64,000 bases of DNA from Bipolaris cookei (taxonomy: Eukaryota > Ascomycota > Dothideomycetes > Pleosporales > Pleosporaceae), in assembly GCA_002286855.1 (NCBI GenBank), contig NRSV01000014.1, forward strand, positions 248,001 to 312,000, written 5' to 3'. A model generated the notes under the pieces. The model was given only the letters and a program-made list of their open reading frames with translations, was not told where the DNA came from and ran no database searches. Every line of letters begins with the position of its first letter. Within the stretch, counting starts at the first letter, position 1. Position numbers and translations under genes: made by a program. Below, piece by piece: positions 1 to 11,303 of this stretch.

Positions 1-77
1 TGGGGAGGACAAGGTGGGGGACAAACCCCCTTTCAAGTGAGAGTAGAAGTGCAGGTCATGGATGGTGGTGTATGTGT

Positions 78-110
78 GGATGGACGGATGGATGGACGGA
101 TGGATGGATG
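78..110. repeat. GGAT/GGAC tetranucleotide microsatellite
   Basis: Tandem GGAT units interspersed with GGAC, followed by a short GT run to about 139. Apparently non-coding. Confidence 0.85.
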
Positions 111-267
111 TGTGTGTACATATGTGTGCCTGTGTGTGCAGGGTAGGAAGAGGGCGAGGAGAAGGGTGCAAGAGATGTCTTTTTCTTCTTCTCTGGATTG
201 TTTCTTTTCTGTTGTTTTTTTCTAATATGATTTTCTTGTGCCACGAGCAAGTTTGGGTCACGACAAG

Positions 268-289
268 CAGGCAGGCAGGCAGGCAGGCA
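268..289. repeat. CAGG tetranucleotide microsatellite
   Basis: Five consecutive CAGG units and a partial sixth, in the upstream flank of the RasGAP gene. Confidence 0.85.
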
Positions 290-951
290 TGGAGATGATG
301 GGGTTGATTGCTAGGGTTTGTTCAGATATCCATATAGCGTCGAGATCAAGGACAGTGTTTTGCTTTGATGACCCGATGTGTATGTGTGTGCGTGGGAGGG
401 TGGAGCTGGGCGGCGGTGGTGGTGAGGGCGTTGGGCCGCTGCAGATAGATGAGAGGACGGGCACAGGCAGGCACAGGCAGATGCTGTGAGGCACAGGCTG
501 GCATGGCATCCAAGCGCACCGCTGGGCTGGACACGTCTGCCAGGCCGCGCACCAAAACAGCAGGCCTCGCGAAGAAGCAGGCCTGGTGGCCGGGTAAATC
601 TAGGGGAGAGCGATAGGTACGGGGGGTGCGCCAAGCACAGACAGGGCCCTACAGGCCCTTGGTCCTGCAAGCACATCGACACCTCTCTCGCTAGCCCCGA
701 CCAGCCAGTAAGTCCATCTCATTTTGCCCACGTCCACCGACTCCAACACCACGCCCGCCGCGGTACTACCACCACCACCAGCACGCCCACACGCACCCCA
801 ATGCCCACCACGCCAGCTCCATAGCAGCCACGCCAGCCACCATCGCCACCACGCCCGCCCCGCGCCCGCTGGTTGCCTGCCTCCGGAGCCGGGCCGCCTG
901 TCGAGGTGTGCCAATGAGAAGCATATCAACCCCAACCCGCCCTGTCTCCCC

Positions 952-3900
952 ATGGACCAGCGACGCAAGCGCGAGGTAAGCGCCATCGAGGCCGCCCAGG
1001 GAGCCTTTGGCATTGAGCGGCCCCGCGACCGCGACGACCGCAAGCAAACCACGATCCGCTCCGTCACGCCCGACGAGCCCCCGATCCCAGAGGATGGCCT
1101 CGCCCCCCAGAGCTTCTCGCCGCCAAACAGCCCCCACTCGCACAACAGCCAGCTCTCCGCCGCGCGCTCTGCAAACCCCAGGGCCTTTGTCGCCCGCGCC
1201 TCGAGTGACTCCGACTACCGCAATGCCCGCGAGCCCACCCGCCCGCGCACCAGGACCCTCGAGGAGCGCACCACCCGCGACCGCTCCCCCTCGACCGTCT
1301 TCGCCGCATCCAGCCGCCATCGCATTAGCTCCGTCGCCAGCTCCCAGTCAAACTACCAGAGCCTCGAGGAGTCGGTCGTGACCTCGATTGGCCACATCTC
1401 CACAATCTCCCCGTCCTCGTCCACCCACCAGCCTCCGCCTAGGACTTCGAGCACAAACAGCCGCGGCCGCCTCGTCAAGCAACAGCAACAGCAGCAGCAG
1501 ACGCAGCCACGCTCCCAATCCCCCGTCATCTCTCCGACCACGGTTCCCCCAGAGTCGTGGCTGTCGCCTGTGCCCGCCTCGGATGCCAGGAAACTCAAGG
1601 CCCTCATGCGCTCCACATGCGGCAAGATGCAGGGTCTTCTCGCCTTCCGCAGAGGAGAACAGAGCCCCTGGGCCCTCTCCTACTGCTACATCAATGACGA
1701 GGCCGGTAGCCTGGTCTACGAGCCCAAGAACGATGTCTCATACACCCGCACCCTGATTCCAGATCTGCGCGGCTGCCACGTAAAGAGCGCATACGATGGC
1801 GAGGCATACACGGCCTACATTCATGTTGTTGTCCATAATTCCAAACTCGAGGTCCATTTGCGCCCGCCAACACAGGAAGAGTTTGACTCGTGGTTTGCCG
1901 CCCTGCTGTGCTGGTCGCCCATGCGGCCAAAGGGCATCCAGAACCGCATGGCAAAGCCACAGACTCCAGTCATGATGGAGCGCCGTCTAACCGACAGCAG
2001 ACGCCACTCCGAAGTGTCTCTGCTCAAGGATTCGCCCAAGAAGGAAGCCCCCATTATCAAGGTCGGCAAGATGATCTACTGGGACACGAGCGTAACATAC
2101 AGTAATACAGGCACCCCCAAGAGTGCTGGGCCCCACGGACGTCCACAGGCATACAGACTGCAGAGCCACGGATCCCGTAGATGGAGAAGAGTATCCTGTA
2201 CTCTCCGTGAAAATGGTGAGCTCAAACTCTATTCTGACACCGACGTCACCCTCGTATCCACCATCCAGCTCTCACAGCTTTCGCGTTGTGCCGTCCAACG
2301 CCTGGATCCGTCTGTTTTGGATAATGAGTTTTGCATTGCCATATATCCCCAGTACACTGCTGCGTCTTCCTCTTCATTATCGATAGTACGGCCGATATTT
2401 TTATCCCTAGATTCACGTGTCTTATACGAGGTTTGGATAGTCCTTTTACGCGCATTTACTGTCCCGCAACTGTATGGCCCAAAGTCGGATGCCATAACCG
2501 AGGATGGGACTCTCTCACCCACGTTTGGCACCCAGGACATGTTCCGCATGGAAAAGTCATTATTTGTACGAGTCATTGAAGCAAAGTTGATACCGCCTGT
2601 CAGTCCAAAGGTTGCCGACAGCAATGGAACCACACCAATAAGGCCATCTTCATCAGCCACAGCAAACCCAGGCGGATACCTCGTGGAACTACTACTAGAT
2701 GGCGAAACGCGCGCACGAACTATGGTCAAGAACGAAGGCAATAATCCTTTCTGGAGGGAAGAGTTTGAGTTCCTGGACCTACCCGCACTCCACACGGCCT
2801 CGCTGCTGTTGAAGAAGCGACCACCAAGCTACACCACCCGCAACGACAAGAACGTTTTCGAAGCTTCCCTCGGCAACGATTCCTGGGTCACTGAAGGCGG
2901 TTACGCTGGCATATCCTTTGACCAGACATTAGGCAAAACAGACATTTACCTTGATGATCTTGGTCCAAATCAAGAAATGGAAAAATGGTGGCCCCTTGTA
3001 AACATGCATGGCAACACTATTGGCGAGGTCCTTGTCAAGGTCAGCAGTGAGGAATGTGCGATTCTCATGGCTCGTGACTACTATCCTCTATCCGAGCTGC
3101 TCCACAGATTCTCCAACGGAATAACCCTACAGGTCGCCCAAATGATTCCCAACGAGCTCAGGAGACTATCCGAGTATCTGCTGAACATTTTCCAAGTTTC
3201 TGGAGCAGCGGTAGAATGGATATGTGCGCTTGTCGAAGAAGAGATTGACGGTACTTTGAAAGAATCCCCGGCTAGTCGCTTACGGTTCAGCAAGAGGCTA
3301 GGTTCGAGTGAGTCGAACGAGTCACCGTCAAACACGTTTGGATCTACAAGCGATCGAGAGCTCTTCGTACGAGACATGGGCAACAATGCCAAACTCGAGG
3401 CCAATCTACTTTTCCGTGGCAACACCCTCTTGACGAAGTCCTTGGATCTGCACATGAAGCGCCTTGGCAAAGAGTACTTGGAAGAGACGCTGAGCGAGAA
3501 ACTGAGGGAAATTAACGACAAAGACCCTGAATGCGAAGTCGATCCGAACAAGGTTTCATCACAGCACGAACTAGATCGGAATTGGCGGAGGCTGATTAAC
3601 TGCACGGAAGAAGTTTGGCGGTCCATCTACAATTCGGTTCAACGGTGCCCGCAGGAATTGAGGCTGATCTTCAGACACATCCGAGCTTGTGCAGACGACC
3701 GTTATGGAGACTACCTGCGGACCGTACAGTACAGCAGTGTGTCTGGTTTCTTGTTCCTGCGCTTCTTCGTTCCTGCTGTACTTAACCCGAAGCTCTTTGG
3801 TTTGCTCAAAGGTATGCAAGCTGTAGATGCCTGACGTCGCCAATCGCTAACAGCAATGTCCAGATCATCCAAAGGTAAAGGCACGGAGGACGTTCACTCT

Positions 3901-5281
3901 CATTGCAAAGTCTTTGCAAGGTCTGGCAAACATGTCTTCATTTGGAACCAAAGAGGCGTGGATGGAGCCCATGAATGCATTCCTCACCTCACATCGACAG
4001 GAGTTTAAAAAGTACCTTGATGACATTTGCTCGATATCCACCACATCACAACCTGCACAGCCGATCCCGCCATCTTACAGCACTCCGATTGCCATCCTCC
4101 ACCGGCTGCCGCCTACCTTCAAGGAAGGGTTTCCTTCCTTGCCGTATCTCATTGATCACTCGCGCAACTTTGCAATGCTGGTCAACCTTTGGCTAGAGCA
4201 CACCCAAAAGAGCGCACACGACATTCAATCAACTGACGGCGATCTCCTGCGTTTTCACAACATTTGTTTATCCCTCAGCGAGCGTACCAAGGACTGTCTG
4301 AACCGCGCTGAGCCGGCCGAACGACCATCGTCGTCGTTGAGTGTCAAGTGGGAAGAGTTGGTCGAGCAGTTGCAGGGTGTTCAGATTGATACGACACGAG
4401 GCGCAGCGACAAGAAACCGAGGCCCAATCCAGGAAGAAGAATACGAGGATTCATCTCTGTACCCAAGCAACGGTGACGAATACCAATCTTCATCAACAAG
4501 CACGCCGATCACAATGCAGCCGCCACCACGAACACGGCACCAGCAAAATACGAGTATTTCAGCATCACAAAGTTCATTGAAAAGCAATAGCTCAACGACA
4601 ATCTCCTATACGAATCCCTTTTCCAAGAAGCAATGGTCAGGTCAGTATGTGGCAGGTTCACACGACTCTGTAGGCGCCTCACCGTCCGCGTCGGCGAGCG
4701 CATCAGCTTCTGCAGCCGAGGATACACCCCCGGGTTCTAGTGACGGCCTACACATGGCTCCCGCGCCCTCGTATCCTCAAGCTCTCACGACTACAACAAC
4801 GACTACCATTTCGACATCTACCTCGACACAGTCTTTCAACTACAGTAATCCAAACTCTCACATCAACTCCAACTCTCATATCAACTCCAACATGCACATG
4901 AACACTGTTTCGACAAACTCGCTTGCGGGTCGGCCACCTCGTTCTGCTGGAGGACAAAGCGCTGAAGGTAGCGACAGCGGCAGCATTGCAGAAGAAGAAT
5001 ACACGACTGCCCTGCCAGTGTTCTCTGAAAAGTCCACCAAGGAAAAGAAGGAGCGTGGCTTCCGGGGCGTCCTTCCCTTCCAACGCAAAAGCAAACGCAA
5101 AGACAAGGACAAGGAAAACCGCAAGGACAAGGGCAAAGACAAGGACCGCGACCGTGACAAGGATCGCAGCCAGGACCGCAGCCCCGAACGCGGAGGTGGA
5201 GGAGGCGGCGACATGGGCATTCTACGAGGAAAAAGTAGCAACATGCGGGGCGACGAACGAGACCGCGATGAAGAATTCTGA
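952..5281 (+). CDS. BUD2: PH-C2-RasGAP protein, Bud2-like
   Basis: Exons 952-3811 and 3864-5281 (52-nt intron with a CTAAC branch site) give 1425 aa. The N-terminal ~200 residues are Ser/Pro-rich with a short polyQ. PH-like regions lie at about 213-320 and 371-510, a C2 domain starts near 536 (SLFVRVIEAK), and the RasGAP domain spans roughly 800-1000. Its arginine finger is Arg822 in LFRGNTLLTK, and the family signature FLRFFVPAVLNP is at 935-946; the intron falls just after it. The C-terminus is low complexity and ends in a Lys/Asp/Arg-rich tail with a Gly run. RasGAPs stimulate GTP hydrolysis on Ras-type GTPases; the PH and C2 domains suggest membrane recruitment. The PH-C2-GAP order resembles Bud2, which acts on Rsr1 in bud-site and polarity control, but another RasGAP class is possible. 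I chose the ATG at 952 because the upstream in-frame codons lack an ATG. Confidence 0.88.
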
Positions 5282-6719
5282 CTGCATGGCTGGTTCAATG
5301 GCGAAAGCCCCAAGATGCTGGCCAAGAGGGAAATCAAACGGCGGAAGAGTGCGGGCGAATTGTTGGATAAGGGGAGTTATCCTTGATTCCTCTATTTCTC
5401 CGTCACCCGTCGTCGACTTCATCGTTGCTATCTCTCTCTAGCAAGATTATTGTTGTACTTACTTCTCATCAATGTCCCTGTCCCTTCTCTACTTTCCACC
5501 TCACCTACCTTTTTCTTTTCTCTATCTCCCTTTTGTCGATGCACAATACGGGGTCTTCCTTCCTCCCTTTTTCTTCCCTTTTCCCTCTTAACATTTTTGA
5601 CAATCACATGTGGGGTTTTCTCTGTTCAACTTGCTTTGCTAGCGGGAGGCGCTGTGCGTTTTTTTCCTCGTTCTTCCTCAATCTTCGTTCTTCGTCACAT
5701 CTCTTTTTTTTCTTGGACTTTTTCTTGGACTTTTCGGTAGCAGCAGGCGGGTGATTCTTTTTTGAGGGGGGGTCTTTCTACCTCTTCTGGATTTAAACAT
5801 GGTATGTTGTGAATGAGGTCTTGTTGCACACGCGCGGTGGATGGAATGTCGGATATGGGAGGGCGGGGAGGGGGTGCGAAGTGCGAGACAGAAAGATCAG
5901 TTTACTTAGATTTTTTATTATTTCCGGGAACAAAAAAAACAAGAGGATTTACATGTTCATTTGTTTGGTTTCGTTTTTCTTTGGTTTGTTGTTTTGTCGT
6001 ATTTTGGTAGTAATCGAGCTCGAAGTGGATGTGAGTAAGTGTATGTGGGGAGTCAGGTTATGTGGGGAATCGGGGTCGCCGTTATGTTCATTTTGATATA
6101 CGAGACATACACACACCCCTCCTTTTTTCTTTTACCGTATTTTTGTTTGTTTGTGGGAGGGATGATGAGACAAAGGGAATATTCTGTCACGCCACTGTTC
6201 CATCTTTCGTTCTCCCGGGTTTCTCAGGGGAAAGACTTGGCGGGTGGGGTGAGAAAAGCTTGAGATGATCTGCATTAATGGAGGGCTCTGGGGCTAGGTC
6301 TGGGGAGCTTGCGCGCTATGTAGTCGAGGTTTGCTTATACCCTTGCTAAGAAATCTATATTATAAGTTTTATTACACTAAGTGTTCTTATCGCTTGTTCT
6401 GATAATAAGGAATTTCGCCTGATGAAGAGGTCTGGCTGAAATATGTTTCTTGCGTCTTGCTTGTTTTTGCTGGGGTTGAACGTTGTTTTGGAGTGCTAGA
6501 GCGCTGGTTCGTTGTTATCGTATATATGATCTGGAAAGAGGTGGTAGAAAAGGAGGATAGAGGGCAAACTGATCGGATGAACTGACTAGTAGTAAGAGAT
6601 GCTCGGCGGGAATTTCAACCAATTGAACATCTCGAATAGTATCCAAAGGTGGAGTTTGGCAAACTTTAATACTACTTTGGAACTATTAGATGTATGATGC
6701 TTGAGTACGATCTATCCAT
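5282..6719. other. Intergenic region, pyrimidine-rich then mixed
   Basis: No gene is supported. From about 5380 to 5770 the + strand is strongly T/C-rich, probably the 3' UTR and downstream region of the RasGAP gene. The short open frames inside are compositional. The remainder, to about 6719, shows no recognisable element. Confidence 0.5.
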
Positions 6720-7521
6720 CTAAGTAAAGGTCGTTCTTGGCCCGCCTTGGAAAATAGTTAAACTGATGCGTAGTATTACGAAGTCCCTTGCTCTTACTAG
6801 TATATATGAAGGTACTGCTGACTGCTCTACTATCCAGTTGTTCTCAGAGACCGCAAGAACCCAATCCCGATGTAGGCTATCCTCCTTGTACCAGGCAGAG
6901 AGATGGTGCTTGCCGCCAAAGATAATAAAGGATGGGATCGCCCGGCCAGCTACGCTGACACAAACCACGCTGGTAACCCGTTCCCGGTTGCCCTGTTGCA
7001 TAGATTTTGGCTTTGATCGACGGTCAGAGGCTGTAACTACTGCTGACGCGTTGTGCATGCGCGTCATGAAGCCCGTCTCGTCAAACCTTGCATAAGCTCA
7101 GGATCTCCACAGAGAGCCCTCTTATAGTCATAATTTCGATTAAACTTCATCTGAAGCTCTAATCGACGCTTTACAAAGGTCTTGCTCAACTCTGACAAAC
7201 ATGTTCGCGGTTGCGAGCAGCCAGTAAAGAATCAGCAAGATCTTTAATAGCAGAGAGGCGTAGCGGAAAAACTAATCAGTCAAGGTCTAGAGTATAGCCA
7301 CAAATCGTCTCCTCTCCTGTTACAAGGAGCCTCATTGAGTTGGGTTGAGTATCGCGTCGGAACGTCCGTCCAGCAAGCCGATTGCTAATTGATCTTTGTG
7401 GCACGTTATAGAAAGTTGCAGCCCGCTGTTGAGTTAGTGTCGCGTCTTGTTTTATAGCATGAAGTGCGAGCTGTAATCGAGACTCTTTTACAGTAGGTAG
7501 GTCACCTTGTTGTTGAGACAT
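6720..7521 (-). pseudogene. Fot1/Pogo-like transposase remnant, internally deleted
   Basis: Read on the minus strand. 7521-7276 encodes an N-terminal psq-type helix-turn-helix start (MSQQQGDLP, then YNVPQRSISNRLAGRTFRRD), closely similar in layout to the transposase beginning at 48089. After a stop, a second frame has NYDYKRALCGDPELMQ, and this jumps directly into FDETGFM near 7085. The roughly 30-40 residues that should separate them are missing. The frame from 7067 holds the region after the first catalytic Asp (RVTSVVCVSVAG, FIIFGGKHHL). The second and third catalytic Asp are absent, so this copy is dead and truncated. I could not find terminal inverted repeats. It is a decayed relative of the 48-53 kb element. 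Confidence 0.8.
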
Positions 7522-7807
7522 TACGTGTAATAGTCATGTAATAGTTGAAGTTGGTGTGGTCTTGGCAGCGTGAGCCACTTGCCCATCCCAGACTTTATAT
7601 TCACACATATTTGCCTCTATTATGCTAAAACTAGGAGTAAAAATGTGTAAGGGTCTTAATTATTGGGTTTCTCGTGTGATTAATTACGTTCACCACAGAA
7701 TGATAATTTATCTGAATTTGCCCATCATACTCCACCAGTCGGTCTTTCTGCACTAGCTCTGACAACCTCAAAGACCACCATCACCTTCAACCTCACAGTT
7801 CAAGCAC

Positions 7808-9140
7808 TTAGTCAAAGTTGAAAGCGTTTTTGTACACCTTCTTCTCCTTCTCCTTCCTCGCTTGAACCTTCTTCTTGATCAGATCCTGCTCCTTCACAAT
7901 CGCCGCATCACCTGGCGCATACTTTGCCGCTTCCTTCAGGTCAGCCAGCGCCTCCTCCTCGTTCTTCCTAGCGACCTTTGCTTGGGCACGCCTGAAGTAG
8001 GCCTTGGCCTTGTCCTTGTCGGTGATTCCCTCAATATCCAACGCCTTTGTCGCGCTCTCTATCGCCTCACCGTACTGATGTGTCTTGTTCTGAAGTAGGG
8101 CGCTGTTGGAGTAGAGCGAGATCTTTAGGGCGCAGAGTTGAGGCCAGAGATCCTTGGGATCATCATCTAGTGGCGCTGGGTATTCATGTAGGTAACGGAT
8201 GCCTTTTTGATACTTCTTGATACCAAGCTCGAGGTCACCTTTCTTGAAGGCATCGTTGCCCATGTCCTTCAGCTTTGTCGCAATCTCAAGAATCTCGGTG
8301 CCTTTCCACTCCTCATCGGCAGACTTTTGGTCCTCTGGGAAGTCTTCATATGGGTCACCGGTTGCGTCGGAGACCTTCTCGGTCGCCTTGTCGTAATCCT
8401 CGCCCGTGAGCTCGCCGCAATCAATGATGGTGGCATCTTGCACCGGCTTGTCGCCACTCTCTGTTTGAAGGTTCTCGATTTGGCGCACAATGCTCTTGCC
8501 ATTGATGACCTCACCGAATACAACGTGCTTCTTATCGAGATGTGGTGTGGGGACTGTGGTAACGAAGAATTGCGAACCGTTTGTTCCTGGTAATTTGTTA
8601 GCCGACTATGTCGCAGGATCTACTGTGGGATTTCCATCCAACTTACCTGGGCCAGCGTTCGCCATGCTCAGAAGGAACGGCCTGTCGTGGATCTTCTCAA
8701 AGTTCTCGTCCTCGAACTTCTCGCCATAGATGCTCTCACCACCAGTACCATTGCCCTGGGTGAAGTCACCACCCTGGATCATGAAACCCTTGATAACCCG
8801 GTGGAAGCTTGAGTTCTTGTAGTGTAGGGGTTTGCCGGATGCGCCTTGGCCCTTCTCGCCAGTACATAGCGCGCGGAAGTTTTCGGCAGTTTTGGGAACA
8901 ATATCGCTGTACTAATTAACCTGTCAGTCCACATATACGCATATCGCGGTGGAAGGATGTATTGGCGCGTGATGTGCCAATGCGAGGGTGAAACGTACAA
9001 GCTCAAAGGCAACACGACCGGCCTTCGTGCCGCCAATCGTAATATCGAAGAAAACGCGTGGGCGCTCTGGCCTCAATTAGCATTTGTGTTTGATAGTTGT
9101 TTATAGTTGAAGCTGGGTGCATCTTACTAGAGTCAGCCAT
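7808..9140 (-). CDS. CYP40: Cyclophilin-40 peptidyl-prolyl isomerase (Cpr6/Cpr7 type)
   Basis: Exons on the minus strand are 9140-9128, 9066-8999, 8911-8647 and 8586-7808, giving 374 aa, the usual Cyp40 length. The first ~172 residues are a cyclophilin domain ([50 protein letters not shown]). An acidic linker leads to TPR repeats ([59 protein letters not shown]). The Lys-rich C-terminus ends in NFD. Cyp40 is a cytosolic Hsp90 co-chaperone that uses its TPRs to bind the Hsp90 C-terminus and isomerises prolyl bonds in clients. The tiny first exon (MADS) is supported by the ATG, a GTAAG donor and the restored frame. All three introns are 60-87 nt. Confidence 0.95.
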
Positions 9141-9792
9141 TATTGCTCAGTCGCAATTGTAGTATATTGGAGATAGTGTGAGGTGAGGATGTGCAACAAG
9201 TATTGAGTACGATTGGTCGCGTGGATTAAGAAAAGTGTATGGTATGTGTTTTGGCGTTGCGAAGCTGGGTAAAAGCATGCAGCCAGCCATCCAGAACTTT
9301 CCACGAAGCTACAGCCTACAGCTTCATGCCGCGCCAAGCCCGCTTTTCTGACATCGGTACGACACTAGAAAGGCTCGATCGCATTGCTTTTTCGATTGCA
9401 TGAGGCCAGGTAAAATCAGGCGGGATCGTGATAAGAATGCAACCATGGTAACGTGCTTGTTTGGAAATCGCATGGGTCTTGTAAACATGGACTTGGTGCT
9501 CGTGAAGAGGGGCAATGCGGGGTAAACATCAACATCCGCTTCCTGTCCGTCTGCAAAGCCGTTACAAAAGTCTAGTTTTCATTCTTGCCACGCGGTCTTT
9601 CCCCACAAATTCATGCCATCTCACTGGATAATAACGGATGCCCGACTGAACGACTGCTGAATATTAGACGAGCCAAATAGTCATTCCTCTTCCGCTCACG
9701 ACCTTCACGCCAGACAGAATGAAACCATACTGGTAAAAATAGACATTTTTCTAGGACACTAATTCAGCTCCACCACTGCTATGCCATGTAGA
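9141..9792. other. Intergenic region between cyclophilin-40 and IFRD genes
   Basis: No gene or repeat is supported. Its right part is the 3' flank of the IFRD gene and its left part the promoter side of the cyclophilin gene. Confidence 0.5.
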
Positions 9793-11303
9793 TTACCGCC
9801 TGGCAGACATTGAGAATGGGATGGCCGTCGAAACCAGCTCATTCTGATCGTAGTGATATGTGAAGCCGCCCTGCAGCGTTCTCCTCAGCGCGTTGAGTCT
9901 CTGCAACTTCCACCATTTGTCAATCCTGACTTCGACGTTCCTGTTGATCTTTACTTTCATCCTGCCAGATCCATATGCCCTACCAGTCTCCTCGTGTAGC
10001 GCCATAGAGTACGCAGGGCCGCGACTGGGCTTCTCGACAGAGTTACGGATGTCTGCAAACGAAGAGTGCAACGCTTTGCGATCTTTCTTGGATATGCGGC
10101 GAGTCGAGACGTTGGCAAGCTCATCGAGGGTATGTAGGAGCTGGTCTTGCCTTCGGTACACCGTGTAGCGCTTTACCAACTTCTGCCCATCCTGCACATA
10201 CTCGGGATCGTCGTGGTCATCCTCTTCAACCTCTTCGTCCTCCTCTTGTGGAGTAAGCGACTTTTCGTACAACAGCGCAATATTCTCTCCGGCTGCAATT
10301 TGCACACCCGAGTCTGCGCTCTCGAGTTGCTCTACGAAAGCGTCCATGGCAGCCTCAGTCTCTTCTTCTAGGTCCTCAATCTCAGTCGCCAGCAGACCCC
10401 ACTCTTCAAGTGCAGCAATCACAACCTCGCCTTCATCTTGCGCATCAATAGAAGCACCGTCCGATTCGACAATCTCGAGGAAGAGATTCATAATATCCAA
10501 TATCTCGTCGTCACCTGCGCCAGCGAAAAAGGCGGTGGTGCCTAGGGTATGAATGGCGTTGACCTTGACGGCGATTGAGGATGATGATTGGACAGATCGC
10601 TTGAGTTGGTCGGCGACATCATCGTAGATGGAATCGGAATCGAGAGTAACAGCAGTGACTCCGAGCGCTAATAGTTGTGAGCAAGGCGTCATTTTCTCCA
10701 AATGATATGCGTACCTTTCAAAGCCTTTACAGCCTCGTTTTCTGTGGTTTCTTGTCTGACGCTCCTAAGCATAGAAGAAACCAGCTCATGGATGCGGCCC
10801 TCGATCTCGTCTCTCGCATAGCGGGCCATGAGTATGTGCGCATAGGCATTTAGGCTTTCGGTGCGTCCCTCGGTGCTGCTGCGCTTTAGGTTGGTAATCT
10901 GCTCGATACGGGTATGAAGCTCCGCCTTCCATGCATCTTCAGGAATGTTGACATCTTCGCCGTTGAGAATATCATCGATAGATGCGGTGCTGTTCAATAA
11001 AATGTCAGTACTTGTTGGTCGACATTGTTTTGGGTGATGATGTCACCAGGCGCGATCTACAGTGTGGCGAGGCAAACCAAAAAAAAAGTTGTGTGCGGCG
11101 CTGGACACTCACCTCCATGCAGTTCCGTCACTCAACTCGTCTTCATCGTCAGTGTCATGTCGGCTGCGACTGGCAGCACGCGACTGTGCTGGTGATGCGA
11201 CTACCGAGTTTGATTTGGAGGCTGTAGTGGATGCGACGCGCGAGCGGGCCTTGCGCGAGACGGTCTTGTGGCTCTCGAGAGCCTGCTTGCGAAGGTCGCG
11301 CAT
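9793..11303 (-). CDS. Interferon-related developmental regulator (IFRD) family protein
   Basis: Exons 11303-11113, 10989-10715 and 10667-9793 give 446 aa. The N-terminus is basic and Ser/Ala-rich (RKARSRVASTTASKSNS) and is followed by an acidic DDEDEL stretch. A helical-repeat IFRD N-terminal domain then runs from SIDDILNGED through the glutamate-rich EEETEAAMDAFVEQLES and LTPQEEDEEVEEDDHDD. The C-terminal part has YTVYRRQDQLLHTLDELA and the IFRD-type ending MKVKINRNVEVRIDKWWKLQ. Animal IFRD1/2 are transcriptional co-regulators; the fungal members are poorly studied, and an Armadillo-like scaffold is the safest statement. Both introns restore the frame exactly (TGG AG|C, AAA G|CG). The role beyond family membership is inference. 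Confidence 0.85.

Larger units (their letters stand above)
1..951. other. 5' flank of the RasGAP gene, low complexity
   Basis: No gene is supported here. The stretch holds tetranucleotide repeats (GGAT/GGAC about 78-110, CAGG about 268-289), GT-rich runs and CAGGCA-type repeats near 455-510. The reading frame of the RasGAP gene stays open upstream from 724, but the first ATG in that frame is at 952, so 724-951 is treated as 5' leader. Confidence 0.6.

Noticed and set aside
724..951. Upstream extension of the RasGAP protein from 724
   Set aside because: No ATG in that stretch; it would need a TTG start, and the sequence is His/Pro-rich low complexity.
5383..6268. Overlapping + strand frames rich in Phe, Ser and Leu after the RasGAP gene
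   Set aside because: Explained by T/C-rich 3' flanking sequence.
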